Assembly (NCBI GenBank): GCA_900556465.1
Contig: USPK01000002.1
Coordinates: 1 to 64,000, forward strand
Direction: 5' to 3'
Source of the DNA: an uncultured Prevotella sp.
GTDB lineage: Bacteria > Bacteroidota > Bacteroidia > Bacteroidales > Bacteroidaceae
Length of the DNA stretch: 64,000 nt
Position numbers and translations under genes: made by a program. Of this stretch, positions 18,284-27,312 are shown one piece after another (positions within the stretch are counted from its first letter, which is position 1; each line of letters begins with the position of its first letter). The notes under the pieces are model-generated. The model was not told the DNA's origin and did no database searches. It saw nothing but the letters and a program-made list of their open reading frames with translations.

Positions 18284-19945
18284 TCAGTAGCGGAACGTGC
18301 TGCCCCCCAGAAACTCGCGCAGCAGCGACGTGGGCGGCAGGCCCTTGGTCGAGATGGGGTTGAAGTAGGAGAGGAACTTGCGCAAGCGGTAGGCTTCGGA
18401 GTACTCCGGGACGTTTTCGGGCACCTGCTCGAGCAGGGGCAACGCCTGGGAGCGCAGGGCCGCTATCTCGAAGAGCAGTGCCGTGTTGACCATTTCGTCG
18501 GCCTCCTCCTGGTAGGGGAATATCCACTTCTCCTCGCCGGCGCGCACCGAGGGCCAGCGGCGTATCGTCTCCTCGGCCGAGTAGCTGCGGTAGCGATAGT
18601 CGCGGACGATGCGGCGCAGCAGGCGGTTGTCCGACGTCGGGATGTAGTTGTGGTCGTCCAGCAGGATGGTGGTCAGGGCCGAGGCGTAGATTTTGAACTT
18701 CGCGGCGGCGGGAATCTTTTCCGTAAGGATGGGGTTGAGGGCATGAATCCCCTCGAGTACGAGCAGAGAGTTGGGCTGCAGGCGCAGGCGGTTGCCGCTC
18801 TTCTCGCTACGGCCCTTCTGGAAGTTGTAACGGGGCAGCTCCACCTCCTCGCCGGCCAGCAGCGCGTTGATCTGTTGGTTGAAGAGCGGGATGTTCATGG
18901 CGTGGACGCTCTCATAGTCGTAGTCGCCGTTGGCGTCGAGCGGCGTCTTCTCGCGGTCTACGAAGTAGTCGTCGAGCGATATGGGGACGGGGTGCTGGCC
19001 GTTGGCCATGAGCTGCACGGAGAGGCGCTTGGCAAAGGTGGTCTTGCCGCTGGAGGACGGGCCCGAGATGAGGATGACCTTCAACTCGGGGTTGGCCACG
19101 ATGCGGTCGGCCAGTCGGCTGATTTTCTTTTCCTGCAGCGCCTCCGATACGTTGATGAGGTCGGTGGTGTAGCCCTTGCGGCACATCTCGTTGAACTCGC
19201 CCACGGTCGATACGCCCAGAATCTCCTGCCAGCGGTGCTGCTCGTTGAAGACGTCGAACATTTTGCTCTGCTCCTTCATGGGGCGCAGCTGGCCCGGGTG
19301 CGCGGGGTCGGGGAGCCGCAGCAGCAGGCCGTCGCCATAGGGGATGACGTCGAAGAGCGTAAGCTGCCGCGTCTGGATGAGTAGCGAGCCGTAAAAGTAG
19401 TCTGCCGTGTCGCCCAGGGTGTAGTACGTCGTGTAGAGCGAGCCATTGCTCTCGAGCAGTTTGGCTTTGTTCTCCAGCCCGTTCTTACGGAAAAGGGCGA
19501 TGGCCTCATCCGTCGGACACGTGATGCGGTGGAAAGGCAGGTCGGCGTCTACGATCTCCTGCATGCGGCAACGCAGGCGGTCGACGACCTCGGGCGTCAC
19601 GCCCCCCTCCATGAGGCAGCGGCAGTAGTAGCCGTTGGAGACGGGCGTGTCGATGCGGAGCCGGGCGTCGGGGAACAGGTCGCGCACGGCCTTGTAGAGC
19701 ACGAAGAAAAGTGAGCGCGTATAGGTGCGCATGCCGGAGGGAGAGGAAATGTCGAGAAACTCTACGTCCTTGTCGTTGAAGAACATGAAGTGAAGTCCTT
19801 CCACTTTGTTGTTCACCTTGGCGCTGGTCACGCCCAGCGGCATGTCTATCTCCAGCATTTCGTAGACTTCCTCGAGCGTGAAGCCCATAGGCACTTTGTG
19901 GCTGCGGCCTGTGTTCTTGCAGCGGATGGTAATCGTTTTCCCCAT
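18284..19945 (-). CDS. Nucleoside kinase with TGS-like N-terminus (uridine kinase family)
   Basis: A 553-residue protein. Residues 1-60 form a TGS/ThrRS-N-like domain (MGKTITIRCKNTGRSHKVP). A threonyl-tRNA-synthetase-like second domain follows to about residue 250. The C-terminal half is a P-loop uridine kinase / phosphoribulokinase with Walker A SGPSSSGKTTFAKRL near residue 290, ISLDDYFVDRE, and VLEGIHALNP. It probably phosphorylates nucleosides; the added N-terminal domains are typical of this Bacteroidetes/Firmicutes subfamily. The ATG at 19945 is chosen because 20 upstream codons lack family similarity. It lies 90 nt after miaB and is likely co-transcribed with it. Confidence 0.88.
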   Translation of the reverse strand: MGKTITIRCKNTGRSHKVPMGFTLEEVYEMLEIDMPLGVTSAKVNNKVEGLHFMFFNDKDVEFLDISSPSGMRTYTRSLFFVLYKAVRDLFPDARLRIDTPVSNGYYCRCLMEGGVTPEVVDRLRCRMQEIVDADLPFHRITCPTDEAIALFRKNGLENKAKLLESNGSLYTTYYTLGDTADYFYGSLLIQTRQLTLFDVIPYGDGLLLRLPDPAHPGQLRPMKEQSKMFDVFNEQHRWQEILGVSTVGEFNEMCRKGYTTDLINVSEALQEKKISRLADRIVANPELKVILISGPSSSGKTTFAKRLSVQLMANGQHPVPISLDDYFVDREKTPLDANGDYDYESVHAMNIPLFNQQINALLAGEEVELPRYNFQKGRSEKSGNRLRLQPNSLLVLEGIHALNPILTEKIPAAAKFKIYASALTTILLDDHNYIPTSDNRLLRRIVRDYRYRSYSAEETIRRWPSVRAGEEKWIFPYQEEADEMVNTALLFEIAALRSQALPLLEQVPENVPEYSEAYRLRKFLSYFNPISTKGLPPTSLLREFLGGSTFRY

Positions 19946-20035
19946 ATCGTCTGGTTTACGGATTTGTGAAAGCGGGGCGGCGCGCGGCGCGGGCGTCCGC
20001 GCCACTCCTATAATAATAACGCGGCAGCGGACGGA

Positions 20036-21373
20036 TTAGTGTGCGGCCGGGGCGCTTTCTGCCGCGGCGGACACCACCTCGCCCTTGAGCGTGGCGGAGG
20101 TGGACGACGTGACGCGCACCTGGACGTATTGCCCGGGATGCCATGGCCCGCGGTCGAAGACAACGACCTTGTTCTGCTCCGTGCGGCCGAAGAGCTGCTC
20201 GCGCGAGCGCTTGCTCGTGCCCTCTATGAGCACTTGGAACGTGCGCCCTTCGCAGCGGCGGTTGCTCTCGGCCGAGAGCTCGTTCTGCAGGGCGATGAGC
20301 TCCTCGAGCCGGCGCGTCTTCACCTCCTCCGGGACGTCGTCGGGCAGATGGCGGGCCGCGTACGTCCCGGGCCGTTGGCTGTACTTGAACATGAAGGCGG
20401 CGTCGTAGGCGCACTCGCGCATGAGCGAGAGCGACTGTTGGTGGTCCTCCTCCGTCTCCGAACAGTAGCCCGCGAAAATATCCGTCGACAGGCCGCAATC
20501 GGGGACGATGCGACGGATGGCGGCCACGCGGTCCAGGTACCAGGCCCGCGTGTACTTGCGGTTCATGAGGTGAAGGATGCGGTCGGACCCGCTCTGCACG
20601 GGCAGATGGATGTGGCGGCACACGTTAGGCTCCTCGGCGATGACGTGAAGCGTCTCGTCGCTCATGTCCTTGGGGTGGCTCGTCGTGAAGCGGACGCGCA
20701 GGCCGGGGACGGCGCGCGCCACCGTGCGCAACAGTTGCGGGAAACGCACGTCGCCGCACGCGTAGCTGTTCACGTTTTGCCCCAGGAGCGTCACCTCCTT
20801 GTAGCCCCGCTCGGCCAGGTCGCGCGCCTCGCGCAGGATGCTCTCCACGTCGCGCGAGCGTTCCCGGCCCCGCGTGTAGGGGACAATGCAGTAGTGGCAA
20901 AAGTTGTTGCAGCCGCGCGTTATGCTCACGAAGCCCGAGAGGCGGGACGCGTGGCTGCGCAAGGGGACGACGTCGCGGTAGGTCTCTGTGGTGGAAAGCT
21001 CGGTGTTGATGGCTTTGTGGCCCGTCTCGGCCTGTGCCACGAGGTCCGGCAGGGAGAGGTAGGCGTCCGGTCCGGCCACGAGGTCGGCGTGGTGGCGCGT
21101 GAGCAGCTCGTCCTTGACGCGCTCGGCCATGCAGCCCAGCACGCCGATGATGAAGTGGCGGCCGCCGCGGCGCAGGGCCTCGAGCGCCTCGAGGCGGTGG
21201 ACGATTTTCTGCTCGGCGTTGTCGCGGACGGAGCACGTATTCAGGAAAACAGCGTCGGCGCCCTCGAGCTCCGGCCAAGGCTCGTAGCCGGCCATGCGCA
21301 TAACGGCGGCGACGACTTCACTATCGGCCACGTTCATCTGGCAGCCGTAAGTTTCGATGTACAGTTTCTTCAT
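20036..21373 (-). CDS. miaB: tRNA-2-methylthio-N6-dimethylallyladenosine synthase
   Basis: A radical-SAM methylthiotransferase of 445 residues that adds a methylthio group to i6A37 of tRNAs. It has the N-terminal UPF0004 domain (YIETYGCQMNVADSEVV, then NTCSVRDNAEQK and GCMAER), the radical SAM CxxxCxxC as GCNNFCHYCIVPYTRGRE, and a C-terminal TRAM domain. The RGRERSR signature separates MiaB from RimO. The ATG at 21373 follows a near-perfect promoter (21406-21437). It is the first gene of a miaB-nucleoside kinase unit. Confidence 0.96.
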   Translation of the reverse strand: MKKLYIETYGCQMNVADSEVVAAVMRMAGYEPWPELEGADAVFLNTCSVRDNAEQKIVHRLEALEALRRGGRHFIIGVLGCMAERVKDELLTRHHADLVAGPDAYLSLPDLVAQAETGHKAINTELSTTETYRDVVPLRSHASRLSGFVSITRGCNNFCHYCIVPYTRGRERSRDVESILREARDLAERGYKEVTLLGQNVNSYACGDVRFPQLLRTVARAVPGLRVRFTTSHPKDMSDETLHVIAEEPNVCRHIHLPVQSGSDRILHLMNRKYTRAWYLDRVAAIRRIVPDCGLSTDIFAGYCSETEEDHQQSLSLMRECAYDAAFMFKYSQRPGTYAARHLPDDVPEEVKTRRLEELIALQNELSAESNRRCEGRTFQVLIEGTSKRSREQLFGRTEQNKVVVFDRGPWHPGQYVQVRVTSSTSATLKGEVVSAAAESAPAAH

Positions 21374-21405
21374 GAAGATTTGCGTAGAAAAACGTTGTCT
21401 CGGGG

Positions 21406-21437
21406 CAAAGGTACGGAAAAAACGGCGCACCCGCAAA
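21406..21437 (-). promoter_or_regulatory. Bacteroidetes promoter of miaB
   Basis: On the minus strand TTTG (21434-21437), 20 nt, then TACCTTTG (21406-21413). The -7 box ends 32 nt before the ATG, which supports the chosen start. Confidence 0.78.
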
Positions 21438-21503
21438 CGCACGGCGCCCGCCTTCCGGTCTGCTGCGACAGGGAGGCGGGCGCAGGGGTCGGGCCCGGCT
21501 TTT

Positions 21504-21604
21504 ACGGGCCCTATCCCAGTTTTTACGGGGCTAAGGCCCGTAATTTCTGGAATAGGGCCCGTGTTTCCTGAAACTGGCCCCGCAATTTCCGGGCCAGGGC
21601 GCGT
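21504..21604. repeat. Modular 21-bp-period palindromic repeat, copy 3 (extended)
   Basis: Core 21504-21562: reverse variant ACGGGCCCTATCCCAGT, TTTT, forward module, AATT, variant TCTGGAATAGGGCCCGT. Two degenerate modules (CCTGAAACTGGCCCCGC and TCCGGGCCAGGGCGCGT) follow with spacers GTTT and AATT, keeping the 21-bp period to 21604, so five modules in all. It lies between the stop of the HD-domain gene and the miaB promoter. Confidence 0.88.
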
Positions 21605-21652
21605 GGCGGGGACGGGAGGGCGCGCCGGGCCGTGCCGTAGCGGCGGGCGGCC

Positions 21653-23773
21653 TCAGTGACGGCGCGGCAGGTGGAGGCCCGTGCCGAAGAAGCCGGGGCG
21701 TTCCGGATCGGCGGCGGGCTCTTTCTTCATTTCGGGGTAGGCTATGCGCGTGTGGTAGATCGTCTTGAGGCTGTCGACGAGGACACGCTTGGCGTCGGCG
21801 ATGTCGCGGAACGTGAGCGGGCACTCCCGGAAGCAGCCGTCGGCCAACTGGCCGTCGACGATGCGGTCTACGAGGGCGCGGATGCTCTCCTCGGTGTATT
21901 CCTTCAGGCTGCGGGAGGCGGCCTCGACGGCGTCGCACATCATGAGGATGGCCTGTTCGCGCGTCCAGGGATTGGGGCCCGGGTAGCTGAAGAGCTTGCG
22001 GTCTACCTCCTCGCCCGGGTGCTTGTTGCAGTACTGTATGTAGAAATATTTCGCGAGGCCTTTCCCGTGGTGCGTGGCTATGAAGTCGCGGATGACGCTC
22101 GGGAGGTGGTACTTCTCGGCCAGGCGCAGTCCGTCCGTGACGTGGCCGATGATGATCTGCGCGCTGCGCTCTTCGCTCAGGCTGTCGTGCGGGTTGACGC
22201 CGTTCTGGTTCTCGGTGAAGAAGGCCGGGTTGAGCATCTTGCCGATGTCGTGGTAGAGCGCGCCGGTGCGGACCAGTTGCGGCTTGGCGCCGATCTTGTC
22301 CGCCACCTCGGCGGCCAGGTTGGCCACCTGCATGGAGTGGTTGAACGTGCCCTGGGCCACCTTCGACATCTTTCGGAGGATGGGATTGTTGATATTGGTC
22401 AGTTCGACGAGCGTTACGCTGGAGGTGAAGCCGAAGAGGCGCTCGACGAGGTACATGAGCGGGTAGGCAAAGAGCATCAGGCCCCCGCCGATGACGATGT
22501 AGACGGCGCGCGAGCGGTCGAAGGCTTCCCAGTTGAGGCCCTGCGACATGTCGTAGCAGATGCTCACCACGAGGCCGGCGGCTACGACGGCCGTCACCGT
22601 GCGCAGCAGCTGCGAGCGCTCCGTCAGTTCGCGCAGCGTGTAGATGGCCGTCAGGCCCGTCACCATCTGCCAGAGCATGAACTCGAAGGGGCTGTGGAGC
22701 GACAGGGCCGAGAGCAGCGACGACGTGATGAGCGCCACGAAGGCCGTGCGCGAGTCCATGAAGATGCGCGCAAAGATGGGGACAATCGTGTAAGGCACGA
22801 GGTAGACGCTATAAAAGTGGTGCTCCATCATGAGATAGGTCACGATGGGGAAAAACGTAATGAGCGAATAGAGCAGCATAATGGTGTGGGGCGAGCGGAG
22901 GTAGTCCCGGCGGAAGAGCTTCAGGTAGAAGTAGAGCAGCGACAGGATGACGAGGACCGAAGCCGTCTGCCCGGTGAAGACAAGCCAGAACCCCCGCGAC
23001 GGGTCCATACGGCGTTCGCTTTCTTTCTTTAGGGAGTCGAGTATCTTCACATGCTCCGCGTTGACGATCTGCCCGCGGTCGATGATGAGCTGCCCGCTCT
23101 GTACCATGCCGCTGTAGGGGATGAGCTTCGCCAACTCGCCCTCGCGCTCCGAGCGCGTTTTCTCCTGGTCGATGGCCAGGTTGGGCGCCAGGTAGTTGTT
23201 GAGGTTGCAGGCCTGGAGCACGGCGTAGGAGACGCTGCCCGAGTCGCGCGACATGATGTAATCGTAGGCCGTGCGCGTGGTGCGTAGCCGGGAAAGTTCC
23301 ATGTTAGTGGACTCCTGCCCCTGGATGATGCGCAGCCCCGGCGCCTCGGCGGCCTGCAGGCGCTCCAGCTGGCCGGCGTCGATGATGCCCTCGTCGTAGA
23401 CCTGGCGGAACAGTTCCACCAGCCGCGGCAGGTAGTAGCCCGGCAAGCCCTTGAACTTCCCGGCGTAGAAGTCGTTGCGCAGGGCGCGGATGTTCTTTTC
23501 CGCCACCTGCCCGTCCAGGATGAAGTAGGGCCGGAAGCCGTGCATGACGCTGTCGCGCTCTTTCTTTATCTCCGCGTCGGTTTTGTAGATGGGGAAGTCG
23601 TAGGAGGCGATGAGCTGCTGGTATCGCCAGGGCTTGTTCAACTCGTAGTCGTAGCCGAACTTGCTTTCCCGTGGAAAGAAATAGATAAGGGCTACGACGC
23701 AGACCAGCATCGTGGTGGAGAGGGTGAGCAGGCTCTTGCTCGAAGGCCTGCGCCAGTTGTTCGTGGAGTTCAT
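21653..23773 (-). CDS. 7TM-HD domain phosphodiesterase (PgpH-like)
   Basis: A 706-residue inner-membrane protein with one N-terminal transmembrane helix, an extracytoplasmic 7TMR-HDED sensor region, seven transmembrane helices at about 260-460, and a cytoplasmic HD domain. The catalytic HD motif is in GALYHDIGKMLNPAFF near residue 505, with IIIGHVTDGLRLAEKYHLP and IATHHG downstream. PgpH relatives degrade cyclic di-AMP; whether this homologue uses that substrate is inferred only. It lies 68 nt after the sirtuin gene, probably in the same transcript. Confidence 0.9.
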   Translation of the reverse strand: MNSTNNWRRPSSKSLLTLSTTMLVCVVALIYFFPRESKFGYDYELNKPWRYQQLIASYDFPIYKTDAEIKKERDSVMHGFRPYFILDGQVAEKNIRALRNDFYAGKFKGLPGYYLPRLVELFRQVYDEGIIDAGQLERLQAAEAPGLRIIQGQESTNMELSRLRTTRTAYDYIMSRDSGSVSYAVLQACNLNNYLAPNLAIDQEKTRSEREGELAKLIPYSGMVQSGQLIIDRGQIVNAEHVKILDSLKKESERRMDPSRGFWLVFTGQTASVLVILSLLYFYLKLFRRDYLRSPHTIMLLYSLITFFPIVTYLMMEHHFYSVYLVPYTIVPIFARIFMDSRTAFVALITSSLLSALSLHSPFEFMLWQMVTGLTAIYTLRELTERSQLLRTVTAVVAAGLVVSICYDMSQGLNWEAFDRSRAVYIVIGGGLMLFAYPLMYLVERLFGFTSSVTLVELTNINNPILRKMSKVAQGTFNHSMQVANLAAEVADKIGAKPQLVRTGALYHDIGKMLNPAFFTENQNGVNPHDSLSEERSAQIIIGHVTDGLRLAEKYHLPSVIRDFIATHHGKGLAKYFYIQYCNKHPGEEVDRKLFSYPGPNPWTREQAILMMCDAVEAASRSLKEYTEESIRALVDRIVDGQLADGCFRECPLTFRDIADAKRVLVDSLKTIYHTRIAYPEMKKEPAADPERPGFFGTGLHLPRRH

Positions 23774-23841
23774 TGCGGAAATGTGTCAATACGGCGGGCC
23801 GCAGGTGGATGGAACAGGGAAAGGAGAGGGCGGGCCGGCGG

Positions 23842-24552
23842 TCAGCGCTCCAGGCGCAGGCGGCGGGCCAGTTCGGCCACGCCGCGCGAGGCCACGTCGC
23901 GGATCACTTCCACGGGGCGGCCGGCGGGTACGCGCACCTCGTTGGGGTCGATGAGGTAGACGGGGCATCCGGCCGGCACGTAGTGGACCAGTCCCGCCGC
24001 GGGGTAGACGTTGAGCGACGTGCCTATGATGGCGAAGACGTCGGCCTGTTCCACGGCGCGGGCCGCGTCGGTCAGCCGTGGGACGGCCTCGCCGAACCAT
24101 ACGATCCACGGACGCAGCAGCGACCCGTCCGCGGCCCGTTCGCCGTGCTTCACGTCGGGGTGTTCCGCCGTCAGGGTGCGCAGGCAGCGCGGGTTGTCCG
24201 GGTCGCGCGAGGAGCAGACCTTCATCAGCTCGCCGTGCAGGTGGATGACGTGCGACGAGCCGGCGCGTTCGTGCAAGTCGTCCACGTTCTGCGTCACGAC
24301 GCACACGTCGAAGTCGCGCTCCAGGTCGGCCAGCAGCCTGTGGCCCTCGTTGGGCTGGGCCGTAACCAGCTGGCGCCGCAGCCCGTTGTAGAAGTCCGTG
24401 ACCAAGTCCGGATTGGCCGCCCAGCCTTCCGGCGTGGCCACTTGCTCTACCGGATAACGCTCCCAGAGTCCTCCGCTGTCGCGGAACGTACTGAAGCCGC
24501 TTTCGGCGCTCATTCCCGCGCCGGTCAGCACTACGAGTCGTTTCTTTCCCAT
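23842..24552 (-). CDS. Sir2-family NAD-dependent deacylase with degenerate zinc site
   Basis: A 236-residue sirtuin. The Rossmann motifs GAGMSAESGFSTFRDSGG and TQNVDDLHERAG, the catalytic His in VIHLHGE, GTSLNVYPAAGL and the WFGEAVP segment are all present. The four Cys of the usual zinc ribbon are not: only two isolated Cys remain (KVCSS and PRCL). It would remove acyl groups from lysines using NAD. The second ATG (24552) is preferred because the first (24573) overlaps the -7 box TAACTTTG at 24571-24578. It is first in a unit with the HD phosphodiesterase gene. Confidence 0.9.
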   Translation of the reverse strand: MGKKRLVVLTGAGMSAESGFSTFRDSGGLWERYPVEQVATPEGWAANPDLVTDFYNGLRRQLVTAQPNEGHRLLADLERDFDVCVVTQNVDDLHERAGSSHVIHLHGELMKVCSSRDPDNPRCLRTLTAEHPDVKHGERAADGSLLRPWIVWFGEAVPRLTDAARAVEQADVFAIIGTSLNVYPAAGLVHYVPAGCPVYLIDPNEVRVPAGRPVEVIRDVASRGVAELARRLRLER

Positions 24553-24570
24553 AATGATGAATTTATTTAG

Positions 24571-24578
24571 CAAAGTTA
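24571..24578 (-). promoter_or_regulatory. -7 box of the sirtuin gene
   Basis: TAACTTTG on the minus strand, 18 nt before the chosen ATG. There is no clear -33 TTG. It forms a divergent pair with the FKBP promoter at 24726-24733. Confidence 0.55.
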
Positions 24579-24725
24579 CTCAAAAAAATGGAAGTAGGTC
24601 CCGAAGTGTGCCGATAGTGGGAAAATATTTTTCCTGTCCGGGCCGTCCGGGCCCTCCAGGGCCTCCGGCGGCTGCACTACGGCATAAAAAGCGCGGAAAT
24701 CATGCCGTTGATGAAAAAATAGTTG

Positions 24726-24733
24726 TAATTTTG
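24726..24733 (+). promoter_or_regulatory. -7 box of the FKBP gene cluster
   Basis: TAATTTTG on the plus strand, 36 nt before the ATG at 24770. The nearest TTG upstream (24708-24710) is only 15 nt away, shorter than ideal. Confidence 0.5.
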
Positions 24734-24769
24734 CCGCGCATAACCGTTTTCTTGACAATAAATTATCCT

Positions 24770-25354
24770 ATGGAGAAGATCAGTTACGCCCTGGGCATGG
24801 TCATAGGCCACAACCTGAAGGGCATGAACGTGTCGGGCCTGGAGGCTACGGACTTCGCGCAGGGCGTTAGCGACGTCCTGTCCGGGCATAGTGCCGCCCT
24901 GGGCGACGAAGAGGCCCGCCGCATCGTTACCGAATACTTGCAGCAATGCGAAGCAGCCCGCGCCGACCAGGCCCGCAAGGCCGGCGAAGCCTTCCTGGCC
25001 GCCAACGCCGGCAAAGAGGGCGTGACGGTGCTCCCCAGCGGACTGCAATACACGGTCCTGGCCCAGGGAACCGGCCGCCGGCCCGGGCCCACTGACCACG
25101 TAAAGTGCCACTACGAGGGAACGCTCGTCGACGGCACAGTCTTTGACTCGTCCTACCGCCGCGGCGAGCCGGCCACCTTCCCCCTCGACGGCGTCATCCG
25201 CGGATGGACCGAGGGGCTGCAACTCATGCAGGAGGGCGCGAAGTACCGCTTCTTCATTCCCTACCAACTGGGCTACGGCGCACGCGGTGCCGGGCAGGAC
25301 ATACCGCCCTACGCCGCCCTCGTGTTCGACGTAGAGCTGATAGAAGTCCTCTGA
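24770..25354 (+). CDS. FKBP-type peptidyl-prolyl isomerase, cytoplasmic type
   Basis: A 194-residue protein with no signal peptide (MEKISYALGMVIGHNLKG). Residues 1-85 are the helical dimerisation domain of the FkpA/Mip type; residues 90-194 are the FKBP domain with [31 protein letters not shown] and IPYQLGYGARG. It catalyses proline isomerisation in protein folding. It is the first of three consecutive FKBP genes on the plus strand (61 nt to the next). Confidence 0.93.
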   Translation: MEKISYALGMVIGHNLKGMNVSGLEATDFAQGVSDVLSGHSAALGDEEARRIVTEYLQQCEAARADQARKAGEAFLAANAGKEGVTVLPSGLQYTVLAQGTGRRPGPTDHVKCHYEGTLVDGTVFDSSYRRGEPATFPLDGVIRGWTEGLQLMQEGAKYRFFIPYQLGYGARGAGQDIPPYAALVFDVELIEVL

Positions 25355-25415
25355 TTCCCACCGGCCGCAGCAGTGGCCGACTATCCCGAAAATCTTACAA
25401 AATCAATTCATACGT

Positions 25416-26327
25416 ATGAAGAAAGTATTCTGGGCAACTGCGATTGCCGCCACGGCGCTGTTGAGCGCCTGCAACAACCGGCCGACTTCGGCCAACCTTA
25501 AGTCGGAAGCCGACACGCTGAGCTATGAAATCGGCATGGTCGATGCGCCTTCAGAGGCCGACCTGGTGCGTTACATCTCCGACCCGCGCGTGGGCAGCGA
25601 CAGCACTTATCTTGACGAGTTCCTCAAAGGCTTTGCCGACGGCATGACGGCCGCGAAGGACAAGAAGACGGCCGCCTACACCGCCGGCTTGCAGGCCGGC
25701 GCGCAGATGCGCACCCAGCTCACGCAGATCGAGCAGATGGTCTACGGGGGTGACTCCACGAAGCAGCTCAGCGTGCAGAACTATCTCGCGGGCTTCAACC
25801 ACGGCGTCTCCGGCAAGAAGACGGCCCTCATGGTCGACGGCAAGCCCGTAGACAAAATGAAGGCCGGCGAACTGGCCAACGAGAAAATCCGCCAGATGAT
25901 GGAGGCCGCGCTGGCTAAGCAACACGCCGCAGAGAAGCAGTCTGCCGACAGCTTCATGACGGCTAAGGCCAAAGAGGCAGGCGTACAGAAACTGCCCGGC
26001 GGAACGCTTTACAAGGTCCTCAAGGCCGGTGACGGTCCGAAGGCCAAGTTGGGTGAGACGGTCAACGTCGTATATGAAGGCCGCCTGATGAACGGTCTCG
26101 TCTTCGACGCCTCGTCCAAGCATCCCGGCCCCGACGGGACGACGGTCCCCATGGTAGTGGGCAACAGCATTCCCGGTTTCGACGAAGCGCTCAAGGCTAT
26201 GCCCGTCGGCTCCGAGTGGGAAGTCTACATCCCCTACGACCAGGGCTATGGCGCCCAGGGCGGTGGTCCGTTCCCTCCCTTCTCTGTCCTGATTTTCAAG
26301 GTTACGGCTGTCAGCATCGGTCGTTAA
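25416..26327 (+). CDS. FKBP-type peptidyl-prolyl isomerase lipoprotein
   Basis: A 303-residue protein with a lipoprotein signal, lipobox LLSAC with Cys20. An alpha-helical N-terminal domain (about 30-190) precedes a C-terminal FKBP domain with VVYEGRLMNGLVFDAS, the inserted SKHPGPDGTTVPM loop, and IPYDQGYGAQGGGP. It is expected at the periplasmic face of a membrane as a folding factor. The insertion in the FKBP domain separates it from its two neighbours. Confidence 0.93.
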   Translation: MKKVFWATAIAATALLSACNNRPTSANLKSEADTLSYEIGMVDAPSEADLVRYISDPRVGSDSTYLDEFLKGFADGMTAAKDKKTAAYTAGLQAGAQMRTQLTQIEQMVYGGDSTKQLSVQNYLAGFNHGVSGKKTALMVDGKPVDKMKAGELANEKIRQMMEAALAKQHAAEKQSADSFMTAKAKEAGVQKLPGGTLYKVLKAGDGPKAKLGETVNVVYEGRLMNGLVFDASSKHPGPDGTTVPMVVGNSIPGFDEALKAMPVGSEWEVYIPYDQGYGAQGGGPFPPFSVLIFKVTAVSIGR

Positions 26328-26419
26328 TCCCGGCGTAAGCCCCAACCTCGGCCCCGCGTCCCGCCCGCTCCGGCGAAACGCGGGGCCGGAAGTAGTAAAC
26401 AGAAAACCTCATATACGAA

Positions 26420-27298
26420 ATGAAAGCAATTAGCATTCTCATTTTTTCACTGGTGGCCGCAGGCGTCTGCTCGGCTGCCGGTCCGCGCAAGAAGAAGGCT
26501 GCCGCGCCGCAGCCCGTTGCCGAAAAACTCGCTCCCGTGCCCGCCGACACGTTCAGCTATGCCATGGGCGTGGCCCAGAGTCAGGGGCTGCGCGTCTACT
26601 TGCAGCAGCGCGAGGGCGTGGACAGCGCGCACCTCGCCTATGCCGTGAAGGCGCTCGCCGACGCCGCCGCCATGAACGAGGAACAGATGCAGCAGCAGCT
26701 GGCCTACGCCGCCGGCCTCCGCATTGCCCTGATGAACCGCCTGCAAGTCATCCCCACGCTCAACCAGCAGGCCACCGGCAAGCGCGACACGACCTACACC
26801 GACCTGGCCCTCTTCACCCGCGGCCTCACCGACGCCCTCTCGGCCCGCAACGAGCTGACGGCCGACTCCGCCATGGCCATCGTGGAACGCCAAATGGCCT
26901 ACTACCAACAGCAACTCCGGGAGCGCAACGCCGCCTTTCTCGCCGAGAACGCGAAGCAGGACGGCGTGAAGACCACCCCGAGCGGCCTGCAGTATCGCGT
27001 AATCAAGCAGGGCACGGGCGCTATGGCCACCGACACGACCGAAGTGGAAGTACACTACGAGGGTAAGCTCATTGACGGCACCGTCTTCGACTCTTCCTAC
27101 CGTCGCGGGAAGCCGGCCACCTTCCGCCCCGACCAGGTCATCAAGGGCTGGACCGAGGCGCTCAAGATGATGCCCGAGGGCTCCGTCTACGAGCTCTACA
27201 TCCCCTACAACCTGGGTTACGGCGAGCGCGGTACGCAGAGCATCCCGCCCTACTCCACGCTCATCTTCAAGGTCGAGCTGCTGAAGGTGAAGTCCTGA
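26420..27298 (+). CDS. FKBP-type peptidyl-prolyl isomerase, periplasmic type
   Basis: A 292-residue protein with a signal peptide ending near VCSAAG. A basic/Pro-rich stretch ([11 protein letters not shown]) is followed by a helical dimerisation domain (about 45-175) and an FKBP domain with [34 protein letters not shown] and [11 protein letters not shown]. The FKBP domain is closest to the first gene of the cluster, the start to a secreted form. It converges with xerD with only 14 nt between the stops. Confidence 0.93.
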   Translation: MKAISILIFSLVAAGVCSAAGPRKKKAAAPQPVAEKLAPVPADTFSYAMGVAQSQGLRVYLQQREGVDSAHLAYAVKALADAAAMNEEQMQQQLAYAAGLRIALMNRLQVIPTLNQQATGKRDTTYTDLALFTRGLTDALSARNELTADSAMAIVERQMAYYQQQLRERNAAFLAENAKQDGVKTTPSGLQYRVIKQGTGAMATDTTEVEVHYEGKLIDGTVFDSSYRRGKPATFRPDQVIKGWTEALKMMPEGSVYELYIPYNLGYGERGTQSIPPYSTLIFKVELLKVKS

Positions 27299-27312
27299 CC
27301 GCCTCGCGGCCG

